DNA of 64,000 bases from an uncultured Victivallis sp. (GCA_944389895.1 CALXOA010000066.1:1-64000), one strand, 5' to 3'. Shown: positions 1 to 8,928, counted from the stretch's first letter. The notes: generated by a model not told the origin, from the sequence alone. A program made the numbers and translations.

Positions 1-162
1 GGAGGCCTCAATGTTATGCCCGAAGACGAGCGGATTGATCTTCCCGTTATTGTGACTGATGTCGAGCGTCACCGACGCAGGATCGGCCGCCGGCAGCGCC
101 CGGACGAGGCAGAGAGCGAAAAAAAGGTTGACGAAATGGAAACGCAATGGTGTACTTTTCAT
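1..162 (-). CDS. Start of a secreted glycosidase, GH51-like N-terminus (partial)
   Basis: Only the first 54 codons are inside the window; the gene runs off the left edge. The N-terminus has a signal peptide (basic KSTPLRFHF, then a hydrophobic core NLFFALCLV and an ALPAA cleavage region). After it comes VTLDISHNNGKINPLVFGHNIE, split here as VTLDIS and GKINPLVFGHNIE. This resembles the first strand of GH51-type alpha-L-arabinofuranosidases and related clan GH-A enzymes, where the G-x-I-x-P-x-x-F/Y-G-x-N-x-E pattern is common. I infer an exported glycan-degrading enzyme. The family call rests on about 15 residues, so another clan GH-A member is possible. The start is supported by a GGAGAG about 11 bases upstream and by the signal peptide. 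Confidence 0.5.
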   Translation of the reverse strand, partial: MKSTPLRFHFVNLFFALCLVRALPAADPASVTLDISHNNGKINPLVFGHNIEAS

Positions 163-222
163 GGTCGGATATTCTCTCTCCTGGTTGTTTCAGTGGCCTG
201 GCCTTTACTTTGAAATATTGGA

Positions 223-250
223 AATTTAACATGTAAAGCGGCAATGTCAA
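223..250 (-). promoter_or_regulatory. Putative sigma-70 promoter for the left-edge glycosidase
   Basis: Read on the minus strand: TTGACA (245-250), 16-bp spacer, TAAATT (223-228). It would give a leader of about 54 bases before the start at 162. The -35 is a perfect match and the -10 matches 4 of 6. Confidence 0.5.
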
Positions 251-364
251 ACGGACGGCGGGAGTTTTTCCTTGATTTTGGCCGGAGATGGGAGTACGTT
301 CACTGCCGCCGCATTAAAACGTGTCGGAGAACGAAAACGGTGGATTCATGCTTCGATCGGAAGC

Positions 365-2188
365 TCACGGCGTTCTGTTTCTTCGTGATGAAGGAGTTAC
401 GTTGCCGTTCAGTTCCCGGAAACTCAACGGCGTGAATTTCGCTCGTTCCGCGGCGCGCCGTGCCGGATCGACCGTCAGATATTTCCAGCGTGCAAAAGCA
501 AAATCGTGCGGCAGGTAGTTCTCCAGCCAGCCGTGATTCAATTGATAGGCGATCGGAAAGCTTTCGAAAACCCAGGGGCACTGCTCTGCCAGATAGGCGA
601 CCATCTCCTGATAGCGCCGGGTGCGTTCCGGGGAATCCGGCATCGGCAGGATTGCTTCAAACATCCGGTCGTAAACCGGATCGCTGAAGCCGACCCGGTT
701 GCAGCCGCCGATGTTTCCGCTGTAAAAGAGTTGCAGAAAGTTCTCGGCATCCGGATAGTCCCCGACCCATGAGAGCCGGAAGAGTTGCAACTTCCCCTGT
801 CGGAGCTTTTCATAAAAACGTGGATTGTTGTTCAACACCGGTTCCACTTCAATGCCGATCCTGCCGAGGTCGGCGGCGGTGAGTTCACCGAGTTGACGAT
901 AGGCCGAACTGTTCCCGGTCTGATCGAATGTGAAACGCAGGTGTTCTCCGGTGGCCGGATCAATTCCATCCGGATATCCTGCTTCGGCCAGCAGTTTTGC
1001 TGCAAGCACCGGATCATCTGCCGCGTTGGGGTTCCGGAACTCCGGATCATATCCCGCTACTCCGGGGGGAATCGGCCCCTGCGCCGGGATCAGCTGGTAG
1101 TTGGTGTGCTCCACCCGCCGCCCGACGTCGTAGGCCAGGCTGATCGCCCGCCGCAACGCTAGGTTTCCGCCGAGACGCGGGTCGGAAAAATTGAACCCGA
1201 CATAACGTACTTCGAACTCCGGGGTCCTCAACAGCTTGATCCCTCGTGCCGCCAGCGCCGGCGCGAGCTCTTCCCCGCCGCCGGCGACCAGATCGAGATT
1301 GTCTTTGTCTAGGGTGTTGAGATCGAGTTTCCCCTGCAGGAAAAGCAGCCATGACGACATCGGCTGCTTGATCAGGTAGAGCACCACCCGATCGGCCAGA
1401 GGCAGCGGCCGCCGCCGGTCCTCCGGAGTTTCGGCGGCGTCGAAATATTCAACCCTGTAGTCGGGATTGCGGTCGAGAATCAGCTTGTAGTCATTGATCC
1501 AGCGGGTGAGGCGGAACGGTCCGGAACCGACCGGTCGGCGGGCGAACTCCTCGCCGTAATGTTCCACTGCGCGCCGTGGAACCACCGCCGCATTCGGCAT
1601 CGCCAGCATGTAGAGAAAACGTGGGTCCGGTCGGGTCAGACGGATCGTAAAATTGAGGTCGTCATGGATTTCGAACCCGGCGGGATTGCGGTCGTAGACG
1701 GAGTTGTCTCCTTTCGGCAGCCTTTCCGTTTCCGCGTGAAATTCATCCAGCCCGACGATCTTCCCGCGAAACAACCAGTAGACCGGACTGTGAAGCCGGG
1801 CATCGGCAATCCGCAGAATGGAGTAAAGGACGTCCCGCGATGTGATCCGTCTTGCTTCCGGCGGCAACCCGGCGAAAACCGGATCATCGGCAAAACGGAG
1901 GTCGTCACGCAACCGGAAGGTGTAGCTTTGGGAAACGGCATCCGCCACCGGCATCTCCGCCAGCATCGAGGGGATCAACGTATAGGGCCGCCTGACGTAG
2001 TCATACTGCAACAGGGTATCGAATACGGCTCCGACCAGGTTGCGGCTCGAGAGATCGTCAGCCTGTGCCGGATCGAGTGTCTTGACCCGGCTGCCGCCGG
2101 AAGTGTGAAGTGTCCGCAGCTCTTCCGCCCCCAGCGGCAGCAACAGAGCGGCCGCCGCACAAAATGCAGCGGCCATCCAGCGCATCAT
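365..2188 (-). CDS. Family 5 ABC transporter substrate-binding protein
   Basis: Periplasmic solute-binding protein of the SBP_bac_5 family (OppA/DppA type), about 607 residues, the usual length. It has a Sec signal peptide (RWMAAAFCAAAALLLPLGAEE) with no lipobox cysteine, so it should be free in the periplasm. Family features are TLDPAQADD near the mature N-terminus, GSGPFRLTRW in the middle, and the lobe-closing VGDYPDAENFLQLFYSGN near residue 490. Family members bind peptides, nickel or oligosaccharides; the ligand cannot be read from sequence. No permease or ATPase gene lies next to it here. A GTG at 2212 overlaps the rhaB stop (GTGA), which would couple translation; I prefer ATG 2188 because it begins directly at the signal peptide. 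Linkage to rhaB suggests a sugar or glyco-conjugate ligand (inference). Confidence 0.85.
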   Translation of the reverse strand: MMRWMAAAFCAAAALLLPLGAEELRTLHTSGGSRVKTLDPAQADDLSSRNLVGAVFDTLLQYDYVRRPYTLIPSMLAEMPVADAVSQSYTFRLRDDLRFADDPVFAGLPPEARRITSRDVLYSILRIADARLHSPVYWLFRGKIVGLDEFHAETERLPKGDNSVYDRNPAGFEIHDDLNFTIRLTRPDPRFLYMLAMPNAAVVPRRAVEHYGEEFARRPVGSGPFRLTRWINDYKLILDRNPDYRVEYFDAAETPEDRRRPLPLADRVVLYLIKQPMSSWLLFLQGKLDLNTLDKDNLDLVAGGGEELAPALAARGIKLLRTPEFEVRYVGFNFSDPRLGGNLALRRAISLAYDVGRRVEHTNYQLIPAQGPIPPGVAGYDPEFRNPNAADDPVLAAKLLAEAGYPDGIDPATGEHLRFTFDQTGNSSAYRQLGELTAADLGRIGIEVEPVLNNNPRFYEKLRQGKLQLFRLSWVGDYPDAENFLQLFYSGNIGGCNRVGFSDPVYDRMFEAILPMPDSPERTRRYQEMVAYLAEQCPWVFESFPIAYQLNHGWLENYLPHDFAFARWKYLTVDPARRAAERAKFTPLSFRELNGNVTPSSRRNRTP

Positions 2189-2208
2189 CCGTTGTCCACA
2201 GCCTTCCG

Positions 2209-3690
2209 TCACGACTCTTTCGCAAGTGCCCGGAAGCGTTCGATTTCCCCGTTATAAAGGGCGTGCATCGCCGGATTCGGGGGATAGGTCTTCACTTCAA
2301 AGGAGTTCTTTACCACCTGTCGTGCGGCCGCGAGATCGGCAACATCGCCGACCGTCATCGCCTGCGCGAGCAGATTCCCGATCGCGGTCGCCTCGACCGG
2401 CCCGGCAACCACCGGAATGTTCAATGCATCGGCAGCGAGCTGCATCAGCAACCCGTCCTTGGTGCCGCCGCCGACCACGTTGAGGCACTGATATTTGACG
2501 TTGAGGAGCTCCTCCAGGGTCTCAAGTTTGCAGCGGAAATAGAGCGCCAGCGAGTCGTAAATGGCCCGGACCACCGCGCTTTCGCTGCCCGGGGTTCCCT
2601 GGCCGGTTGCCACGCAGAAATCCGCGATTCTCCGGGGCATGTCACCCGGTGTCACGAAGCTCGGGTCGTTCGGATTGATCAGGTAACGGCATGGCTCGGC
2701 CGAGCGGGCCATGGTCTCCATTTCGGCAAAGGTGACCGGACCGCTGGTTTCATTCCAGACCCGGCGGGTCTCCTGAAAGAGCCAGCTGCCCATGATGTTG
2801 GTCAGGAAGCGGATCTTGTTGTCGAGGCCACCTTCGTTGGTGAAACTGTTCGCCGCCGATTCCGCGGTACGGATCGGCTGGGGAATTTCAGCTCCCAGCA
2901 GCGCCCAGGTCCCTGCACTGATGTATGCCCAGCTCCCTTCCGTGGGGGCGGGAACCGCTGCGACCGCGCTCGCGGTGTCGTGACTGCCGATCTTGATGAT
3001 TGGAATCGGCCCGCAGCCGAGTTCCTTCTGCAACTCCTTCGACAGTGTACCGCCGAAGGTACACGGTTTGACGATTTTCGGGAACACGCTCCGCGGTAAC
3101 CCGAGCTTGTCGATCACCTCATAATCCCAGTCGCGCTTTTCAGGGTCGAGAAGATCTGTGGTCGAACAGTCGGTGTATTCACTTGTGTCGTCGCCGCCGA
3201 GAGCCCGCGCAAGCGCATCCGGCATGGTCAGAAAGTGGCTGCCTTCGAAATCCTCGGGATGTTCACGGAAATGGGCTGCGAGCTGATAGACCGTATTGAG
3301 CGTCATACACTGGATTCCGGTATGACGATAGAGCTCCTCTCGGGGAATCTTGCTCCAGACATCACTGTCTGCATTCCCGGTACGTACATCGCGGTAGTGA
3401 TAGGGCCAGCGGCGGATCGCCCCGGTGGCGTTATCGAAAAACACATAGTCCACACCCCAAGTGTCAATGCCGATGCCGCTGAGAGCCGGCTCCACCGCGA
3501 GTGCCTTTCGGAGACCGGTTTTCAGTTCTTCGACCAGTTGCGGGTAATTCCAGTAAATGGAACCTTCCTTTTCCGTCGGTCCGTTTGCAAACCGGTGCAC
3601 CTCGGTCAAGGAAAGCCGCCCGGATTCGAGTTTGCCGATGATGGCGCGCCCGCTGGAGGCACCGAGGTCGAAGGCGAGAAAACTGCTCAT
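2209..3690 (-). CDS. rhaB: Rhamnulokinase
   Basis: FGGY-family sugar kinase, 493 residues, that phosphorylates L-rhamnulose at O1 in L-rhamnose breakdown. The N-terminus SSFLAFDLGASSGRAI is the RhaB-type phosphate-binding strand. GIDTWGVDYVFFD and SHDTASAVAAVP are typical RhaB active-site segments, and VVGGGTKDGLLMQLAAD is the C-terminal ATP-binding motif. The start at 3690 is set by AGGGGA six bases upstream; an upstream in-frame ATG lacks a site. The stop overlaps a possible GTG start of the following binding-protein gene. No rhaA, rhaD or regulator gene is next to it. It fits the rhamnosidase near 56 kb and fucI near 51 kb. Other FGGY kinases for 6-deoxyketoses are the only realistic alternative. 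Confidence 0.92.
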   Translation of the reverse strand: MSSFLAFDLGASSGRAIIGKLESGRLSLTEVHRFANGPTEKEGSIYWNYPQLVEELKTGLRKALAVEPALSGIGIDTWGVDYVFFDNATGAIRRWPYHYRDVRTGNADSDVWSKIPREELYRHTGIQCMTLNTVYQLAAHFREHPEDFEGSHFLTMPDALARALGGDDTSEYTDCSTTDLLDPEKRDWDYEVIDKLGLPRSVFPKIVKPCTFGGTLSKELQKELGCGPIPIIKIGSHDTASAVAAVPAPTEGSWAYISAGTWALLGAEIPQPIRTAESAANSFTNEGGLDNKIRFLTNIMGSWLFQETRRVWNETSGPVTFAEMETMARSAEPCRYLINPNDPSFVTPGDMPRRIADFCVATGQGTPGSESAVVRAIYDSLALYFRCKLETLEELLNVKYQCLNVVGGGTKDGLLMQLAADALNIPVVAGPVEATAIGNLLAQAMTVGDVADLAAARQVVKNSFEVKTYPPNPAMHALYNGEIERFRALAKES

Positions 3691-3808
3691 GATCTGTCCC
3701 CTATGGTTATGAAACGACAATCCGTCGTGATCTTCATCTCCGGCGTACCGTCACCGCTGAAGGTACACATATCTCATCCTCCCCGGAAAGGAGTTCGGAT
3801 TTTCCGGT

Positions 3809-4879
3809 TCATTGTTGCGCGGTTCTTCCGGAACGCACTTCCCCGATTGTTTTACAGGCGTGCCGGATCAACTCCGCGGTTTCCTCCCAGCCGATGCAGC
3901 CGTCGGTGATGGAGACGCCCGGTTCCGGGCGGCAGCCGGCGATGATTTTCTGGTTGCCCGGCTGCAGATTGCTTTCAAGCATCACACCGGCGATCGCGTT
4001 TTCTCCGTCGGCGATCTGCCCGAGTACGTCCTCCAGGGCGATGTGCTGTTTCCGGTAGTCCTTCCCCGAGTTTGCGTGGCTGCAATCCACCACGATCGCC
4101 GGTTTCAGCCCGGCCTTGCGCATCGCCACTTTCAAAAAGGCGATGTGTTCCGCTCCGTAGTTGGATTGGCCCGCGCCACCACGCAGAACAATGTGCGCGT
4201 AAGGGTTGCCCCGGGTTCGGAAGACCCCGACGTGCCCGTCCTCCAGAACTCCGATGAAACTGTGTTCGCTGCGGGCGGTTGCAATCGCGTCCAGCGCGGT
4301 CTGAAAAGAACCGTCGGTCGCGTTTTTGAACCCGACCGGCATCGACAGGCCGCTGCCGAGCTGACGATGGGTCTGCGCTTCCGTGGTCCGTGCTCCGATC
4401 GCCGCCCAGGCGACCGCGTCCGCGATATATTGCGCGATGATCGGGTCGAGCATTTCGGTCGCCACAGGTAATCCGAGATCGACGATTCGGAGCATCAGTT
4501 TACGGGCGATGAAAATCCCCTTTTCGATATTGTAGGATTTGTTGAGATCTGGATCATAAATCAACCCCTTCCAGCCGACAGTGGTTCGCGGCTTTTCAAA
4601 ATAGACACGCATCACCAGCAGGATATGCTCCTTGACCTCTTCGCTCAGCTGGCGGAGCCGTTCCGCATATTCGATGGCGGCCTCCGGATCGTGGATGGAA
4701 CAGGGGCCGACAATCATCATGAACTTGCCGGAGTTGCCGTCGAGAATATCGCAGATTTCGCGGCGGGCGTTCATGACCTTGAGCACCGCGTCAAGCGAAA
4801 GCGGCAACTCGGAGCGGATCGCTCCGGGACTTGAAAGCACACTGCGACTTGCAATGTTGATATTATTGCTGCTGATCAT
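3809..4879 (-). CDS. aroG: 3-deoxy-7-phosphoheptulonate (DAHP) synthase, class I AroG type
   Basis: First enzyme of the shikimate pathway: condenses phosphoenolpyruvate and erythrose 4-phosphate to DAHP in the cytosol. Length is 356 residues, as in AroF/G/H. Recognisable blocks are FMMIVGPCSIHDP, MRVYFEKPRTTVGWKG, IGARTTEAQTHRQ, GFKNATDG and VDCSHANSGKDY; metal and substrate ligands lie in these. The paralogue (AroF, AroG or AroH) and so the amino acid that inhibits it cannot be told from sequence. It is a single gene with its own promoter, about 120 bp upstream of rhaB on the same strand. The start ATG 4879 has AAGGA about 10 bases upstream. No attenuator-like leader peptide is visible in the short leader. 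Confidence 0.95.
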   Translation of the reverse strand: MISSNNINIASRSVLSSPGAIRSELPLSLDAVLKVMNARREICDILDGNSGKFMMIVGPCSIHDPEAAIEYAERLRQLSEEVKEHILLVMRVYFEKPRTTVGWKGLIYDPDLNKSYNIEKGIFIARKLMLRIVDLGLPVATEMLDPIIAQYIADAVAWAAIGARTTEAQTHRQLGSGLSMPVGFKNATDGSFQTALDAIATARSEHSFIGVLEDGHVGVFRTRGNPYAHIVLRGGAGQSNYGAEHIAFLKVAMRKAGLKPAIVVDCSHANSGKDYRKQHIALEDVLGQIADGENAIAGVMLESNLQPGNQKIIAGCRPEPGVSITDGCIGWEETAELIRHACKTIGEVRSGRTAQQ

Positions 4880-4905
4880 CAGAGAAAAATCCTTTCAGAT
4901 GAAGT

Positions 4906-4934
4906 AATATACTATCGGTCCGGGGCATTTACAA
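4906..4934 (-). promoter_or_regulatory. Putative promoter of aroG
   Basis: Minus strand TTGTAA (4929-4934), 17-bp spacer, TATATT (4906-4911). Predicted leader is about 20 bases. One of several promoters here with TTGTAA at -35. Confidence 0.6.
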
Positions 4935-5101
4935 GCTCTTCCCCCTTCCGGTTTCGGGGGAAAACGGCCGATTCCGGCCAACCCGGAGCCCGGATGGCTC
5001 CCTGTCGGTGAAAAGATGTTTCCCGGGCTTCTTCCTTCTGTTTGTCATTTACAGAGAGTATGGAGGACAACCGTTCTTTGATTAACCAGTTAAGCAAAGA
5101 G

Positions 5102-5134
5102 AGCTGAAACTGGGTCGAATCTCAGCTTTTTTTT
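5102..5134 (+). terminator. Orphan rho-independent terminator
   Basis: AGCTGA (5102-5107) pairs with TCAGCT (5122-5127) around a 14-base loop, followed by eight T. It points along the plus strand, but no plus-strand gene precedes it, so it may end a small RNA, a transcript antisense to the aroG leader, or stray transcription. Confidence 0.55.
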
Positions 5135-5201
5135 GAAAAAAAAGGCCGGAACACTTGCTTTTTGAGTGTTTTTCTGCCATAATATAAAATGTTAACCTAA
5201 A

Positions 5202-5230
5202 TTGACATCATAATTGAAATCTGTTATGAT
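5202..5230 (+). promoter_or_regulatory. Near-consensus promoter of the pseudopilin array
   Basis: TTGACA (5202-5207), 17-bp spacer, TATGAT (5225-5230). The start of transcription would fall near 5237, leaving a 14-base leader that holds the AGGAG site (5243-5247) just ahead of ATG 5251. Confidence 0.8.
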
Positions 5231-5250
5231 TTCGGGAAAACGAGGAGAAC

Positions 5251-6000
5251 ATGAAAAAATTCAATTTTACATTGATCGAGTTGCTCGTAGTGATCGCGAT
5301 CATCGCGATCCTTGCGGGAATGCTGCTGCCGGCGTTAAACCAGGCGCGGGAAAAGGGGAAGTCGATCAGTTGCGCCAGCAACCTCAAGCAGATCGGCAGC
5401 GCGGCTTCGATGTATTCCGGTGATTACGACGATTTCATCGTTCCTGCGGCGGCTCCGAGTGCCGAGGGCGGCGGCGACAACAAAAGCCGTTCGGCATACC
5501 AATGGCATGCGAAGCTGGCCAATTATCTCGGGACCAGTGCCAATACCTCTTTAACCAGCAATATGTTCAGTTCCGCTTCCGAATTGAAGGCTGCGGTTTG
5601 TCCGTCGCACCCGGATCGGTTCGGTTATGGGCATAACGGGCGCTGGCTGGGAATGCATAATGGTGCCGATCCGGTTTCCAGCGGTGGGCAGAGTTCCATC
5701 AATCACTATGAGAAACTCGGGCGTTTCCCGCGGGCCAGTTCCGTGATCCTGATCGGCGACAACTACCGGTACGACATCACCGGCGAGACAACCTTTTCCA
5801 ACTGGAACTCCTGGCTGAGTCCGCTCAACTCCGGCGGGACCGGCTGGAACGGCTGGGGCGCACTCAATTACACCCATGCCAGAATGGCCAATATTGTCTG
5901 GCTCGATGGACATGTCAGCAGCGTGGCGCAGCATGTCGTTGATCTGGTCGACGGTGATCGCGATACTCTCTACTGGGGAAATAACTACGGTAAATTCTAA
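5251..6000 (+). CDS. Type II secretion-like pseudopilin, H-X9-DG type (array copy 1)
   Basis: 249-residue pseudopilin-like protein. The N-terminus [14 protein letters not shown] carries the prepilin methylation motif (F at +1, E at +5) and one hydrophobic helix ending in LLPALNQAR. Residue -1 is Asn, not the usual Gly. The globular part has [12 protein letters not shown] and the family's C-terminal H-X9-DG pattern ([13 protein letters not shown]) before YWGNNYGK. Such proteins (DUF1559-like, TIGR04294-type tail) are present in very high copy in Lentisphaerota and Planctomycetota; their role is not established. It is the first of three tandem paralogues and lies directly behind a strong promoter, so expression is probably high. 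Start ATG 5251 follows AGGAG. No assembly gene for a classical type II system is adjacent. Confidence 0.85.
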   Translation: MKKFNFTLIELLVVIAIIAILAGMLLPALNQAREKGKSISCASNLKQIGSAASMYSGDYDDFIVPAAAPSAEGGGDNKSRSAYQWHAKLANYLGTSANTSLTSNMFSSASELKAAVCPSHPDRFGYGHNGRWLGMHNGADPVSSGGQSSINHYEKLGRFPRASSVILIGDNYRYDITGETTFSNWNSWLSPLNSGGTGWNGWGALNYTHARMANIVWLDGHVSSVAQHVVDLVDGDRDTLYWGNNYGKF

Positions 6001-6011
6001 TGGAGGCAGAT

Positions 6012-6761
6012 ATGCGTTTTCCTGTCTGTAAATCTTTTACATTGATCGAGTTGCTTGTTGTGATCGCAATTATTGCAATTCTGGCTGCGATGCTTCTTCC
6101 TGCCCTGAACATGGCCCGTGAAAAGGCGAAGTCGATCAGTTGTGCCAGCAATCTCAAACAGCTTTCGACCGGATGTGCGATGTATTCCGGCGATAACAAC
6201 GACATTATTGTTCCGGGAATCCAGCCCACCGATGTCGGTGATCTGAAAGGGGGAACCTGGATGGGGCGGATTGCCACCTACTCCGGTGGAACCGCACGCG
6301 AGATCAGTGAGAGCTATACGGAAACCTCGGAGTTCAAAGCCGCGGTCTGCCCGAGCGTGGCCGATCGTTTCGGTTACGGGCACAACGCCCGCGGTATGGG
6401 GATCATCACCAATGTCGCTTCGCTCAGTTCCACTCCCTGGAACGTGAACCATGTCCAGAAAGCCGCGCGTTTCAGCAGTCCCGCTTCGAAAGTGTTGCTG
6501 GCCGACAACTTCATGTATGAGAAGAACGCGATGGAAAACCAGAAGTTCAGCGGTTACAATGCGTGGCTCACTCCCCTGTCGCAACCGATGACCGGTACCG
6601 GTTGGGAAAACTGGGGGGCGGTTGAATACCGTCACGGCAATCAGGCGAATGTCGCCTGGCTGGCCGGAAATGTGTCGTCGGTCAACTCCTCCTTCGGGCT
6701 CGATCGTTCGGGAAGCGAAGATTGCCTGAAAACCTACTGGGGGCAGAACTGGGGGAGATAA
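6012..6761 (+). CDS. Pseudopilin, tandem copy 2 (degenerate H-X9-DG)
   Basis: 249-residue paralogue of the gene before it, 11 bases downstream, so almost certainly in the same operon. N-terminus [17 protein letters not shown]: Ser is at -1 relative to F+1, again not Gly. It shares [18 protein letters not shown] with copy 3 and ends YWGQNWGR. The C-terminal motif has decayed: the conserved His is kept ([12 protein letters not shown]) but DG-His has become AG-Asn. I place the start at ATG 6012 because GGAGG (6002-6006) lies five bases upstream; an ATG at 6000 overlapping the previous stop has no site. Function is unknown; it is probably a minor variant subunit or a paralogue kept for diversity (inference). 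Confidence 0.83.
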   Translation: MRFPVCKSFTLIELLVVIAIIAILAAMLLPALNMAREKAKSISCASNLKQLSTGCAMYSGDNNDIIVPGIQPTDVGDLKGGTWMGRIATYSGGTAREISESYTETSEFKAAVCPSVADRFGYGHNARGMGIITNVASLSSTPWNVNHVQKAARFSSPASKVLLADNFMYEKNAMENQKFSGYNAWLTPLSQPMTGTGWENWGAVEYRHGNQANVAWLAGNVSSVNSSFGLDRSGSEDCLKTYWGQNWGR

Positions 6762-6807
6762 TCCGGAAAATTCAGGATACGAGGAAGAGGATAGCGGGAG
6801 GATGATC

Positions 6808-7563
6808 ATGGTACGGAAATTTACATTGATCGAGTTGCTCGTTGTAATCGCGATCATCGCGATTCTGGCCGCGATGTTGCTGCCGGCTTTGAACCAGGCG
6901 CGGGAAAAGGGAAAGGCGATCAGCTGCACCAGCAATCTCAAGCAGCTGGGAACCGCCGCCGCCATGTACGGTAATGACAACAATGATTTCATCGTTTCCG
7001 GCATGAGTCCTTCTGACACCGGCTGGCGTTCCCCGAACTGCTGGCTTTCGAAACTGGCAGTTTATGCCGGAGGAAAACCAGCAGCATCCGAATGGTTCAG
7101 CGAGGATCAGGTCGTGGCCCTGAGTCAGTTCCGGGCGGCGGTCTGCCCCAGCGTAAGCGGGCGGTTCGGCTATGGTCACAATGCCCGCGGTATGGGGATC
7201 AATATCGCCTCCGATCCGGTGACTTCGGCCCCGATGGAAGGAGACAAACAGATCAACCGATATAATAAGATCTCCCAGTACCGGGAACCGGCCAGAAAAA
7301 TTCTGATCGGCGACAACTATCGTAACGGCGGACTTACCAACGACTCTTTTGCGAACTACAATCCCTGGATCAGCCCGTTGTCATCTCCGATGGCACCGAC
7401 CGGCGGCTGGGGCGGCTGGGGGGCGCTCGAGTACCGTCATTCTTCGCGGGTGAATGTGGTCAATCTCTCCGGCAACACCTCCTCTTACGGCATTGCCGAA
7501 AATATCGATGCCGGGACTGATGCCGACTATATCTACTGGGGGCGAAACTGGGGTAAAAAATAA
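6808..7563 (+). CDS. Pseudopilin, tandem copy 3 (degenerate H-X9-DG)
   Basis: 251-residue third copy of the array. N-terminus [13 protein letters not shown] with Lys at -1. [18 protein letters not shown] and YWGRNWGKK mark common descent with copies 1 and 2. The C-terminal motif is further worn: His ([12 protein letters not shown]) is kept, DG-His is now SG-Asn. GGGAGG (6796-6801) abuts an ATG at 6802 but sits six bases before ATG 6808, so 6808 is the likely start. The gene is followed by a hairpin and T-rich run at 7584-7627, which closes the array. The first 20 bases encoding the FTLIELL segment are identical in the three copies while the globular parts differ. Confidence 0.83.
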   Translation: MVRKFTLIELLVVIAIIAILAAMLLPALNQAREKGKAISCTSNLKQLGTAAAMYGNDNNDFIVSGMSPSDTGWRSPNCWLSKLAVYAGGKPAASEWFSEDQVVALSQFRAAVCPSVSGRFGYGHNARGMGINIASDPVTSAPMEGDKQINRYNKISQYREPARKILIGDNYRNGGLTNDSFANYNPWISPLSSPMAPTGGWGGWGALEYRHSSRVNVVNLSGNTSSYGIAENIDAGTDADYIYWGRNWGKK

Positions 7564-7583
7564 TCCGGCAGAACTTCGGGGTT

Positions 7584-7627
7584 TTCCGCGATGGCGTTGG
7601 GATTCGTCACCGCGGAATTTTATTTTT
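7584..7627 (+). terminator. Terminator closing the pseudopilin array
   Basis: TTCCGCG (7584-7590) pairs with CGCGGAA (7611-7617) around a 20-base loop, followed by TTTTATTTTT. Confidence 0.6.
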
Positions 7628-7636
7628 CAGAGGAAC

Positions 7637-7664
7637 TTGTATTTTGAGCAACTTCATATATATT
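7637..7664 (+). promoter_or_regulatory. Possible promoter of argD-argF-mntP
   Basis: TTGTAT (7637-7642), 16-bp spacer, TATATT (7659-7664), about 45 bases before argD. The -35 match is weak. Confidence 0.4.
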
Positions 7665-7715
7665 ACTTTTTTCCACTGATGAAAACAGGTTTGATTCAAC
7701 AGGAAGAGTGCAAAG

Positions 7716-8924
7716 ATGGAAAGCCTTTACGAAACCACCGTGGAACGGTACCGGAAGTATGTGATGCCGACTTACGCCCCGAAGATTCTCTTCACCCGCG
7801 GGCGCGGCGCGCGCCTCTGGGATGCCGACGGGCGCGAATATCTTGATTTCGCTGCGGGGATTTCGGTCTGCAATCTCGGGCACTGCAATGAGCGGGTGAC
7901 CCGGGCGATCCAGCACCAGGCGGAGACTCTGGTCCATGTATCGAACCTCTATCTCAACGAGGTGATGCCGCGCCTCGCCGAGAAATTGATTTCCAACTGT
8001 TTCGATGGTGTCGTCTTTTTCTGCAACTCGGGCGCCGAGGCCAATGAAGGGATGATCAAGTTTGCCCGGAAGCACGGCAACGCCACCGGACGCAATGAGA
8101 TCATTTCGATGGACAACTCCTTTCACGGTCGGACACTGGCGACGCTGGCCGCCACCGGGCGGGCGAAGTACCGCAAGGGATTCGAGCCGGATGTGCCCGG
8201 TTTCAAGCAGGTTCCTTTCAATGACTTCAGCGCGCTGGAGGCAGCTGTCAGCGACCGCACCTGCGCTGTTCTGCTCGAGCCGGTGCAGGGGGAGGGCGGT
8301 ATTCTGCCTGCCGATCCCGGGTATCTGAAGAAGGTGCGGGCCTTGTGTGACGCGAAGGGAATTCTGCTGCTGTTCGATGAGGTCCAGTGCGGGATGGGCC
8401 GGATCGGGACCCGTTTTGCGTGGCAGAGCTTCGGGGTCGAACCGGACGCTTTCTCGATGGCCAAAGCGATTGCCAACGGTTTGCCGATGGGCGGATTCAT
8501 TGTCCGGCGGCGTTATGCCGACGTGTTGACGGTCGGGATGCATGCGAGCACTTTCGGTGGTACGCCGCTGGTGAGTGCCGCGGCGCTGGCGGTGCAGGAG
8601 GCGTTCGATCAGGACGGCGTGCTTGAGAATTGCCGGGAACAGGGGGAGTATCTGCGGCGGCGACTCGCGGAAATCAGCAGTCCTTACTCCTTTGTCAAAG
8701 GGGTGAGGGGCATGGGGCTGATGATCGGCGTTGTCCTTGACCGTGAAGCCGCGACGCTGGCCGGGATACTTCTGAAACACAATCTGGTGGTGCTGACCGC
8801 GGGTGAATGTGTGCTGCGGCTGCTGCCGCCTCTGATTATCAGCCGTGCCGATGCCGACGAGGCGCTGGAAAAGATCGCCGCCGGCATGGCGGAATTGGAT
8901 CGGCTGATCAAGGAGGGGAAATAA
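7716..8924 (+). CDS. argD: Acetylornithine aminotransferase
   Basis: Class III PLP-dependent aminotransferase, 402 residues, that converts N-acetylglutamate 5-semialdehyde to N-acetylornithine in arginine synthesis. Diagnostic blocks are FAAGISVCNLGHC, FCNSGAEANEGMIKFAR, SFHGRTLATLAATG, EPVQGEGG, LLLFDEVQCGMGR (Asp holding the PLP nitrogen) and SMAKAIANGLPMGG with the Schiff-base Lys near residue 249. It lies four bases ahead of argF, which fixes the pathway. Start ATG 7716 follows GGAAGAG. ArgD enzymes often also serve lysine synthesis as the succinyldiaminopimelate transaminase; that cannot be decided here. Confidence 0.95.
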   Translation: MESLYETTVERYRKYVMPTYAPKILFTRGRGARLWDADGREYLDFAAGISVCNLGHCNERVTRAIQHQAETLVHVSNLYLNEVMPRLAEKLISNCFDGVVFFCNSGAEANEGMIKFARKHGNATGRNEIISMDNSFHGRTLATLAATGRAKYRKGFEPDVPGFKQVPFNDFSALEAAVSDRTCAVLLEPVQGEGGILPADPGYLKKVRALCDAKGILLLFDEVQCGMGRIGTRFAWQSFGVEPDAFSMAKAIANGLPMGGFIVRRRYADVLTVGMHASTFGGTPLVSAAALAVQEAFDQDGVLENCREQGEYLRRRLAEISSPYSFVKGVRGMGLMIGVVLDREAATLAGILLKHNLVVLTAGECVLRLLPPLIISRADADEALEKIAAGMAELDRLIKEGK

Positions 8925-8928
8925 CATC

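Larger units (their letters stand above)
4880..5250. other. Divergent intergenic region between aroG and the pseudopilin array
   Basis: 371 bases without a supported gene. It holds the aroG promoter on the minus strand, the canonical promoter of the pseudopilin array on the plus strand, and between them a plus-strand hairpin with a T-run (5102-5134) that ends no visible gene. A 61-codon minus-strand reading frame at 4912-5097 lies upstream of the aroG promoter and looks like a chance frame. Confidence 0.5.

Noticed and set aside
4912-5097. A 61-codon minus-strand frame upstream of aroG, considered as a leader peptide
   Set aside because: It lies upstream of the predicted aroG promoter and is not rich in Phe, Tyr or Trp, so it cannot be an attenuator peptide for aroG.
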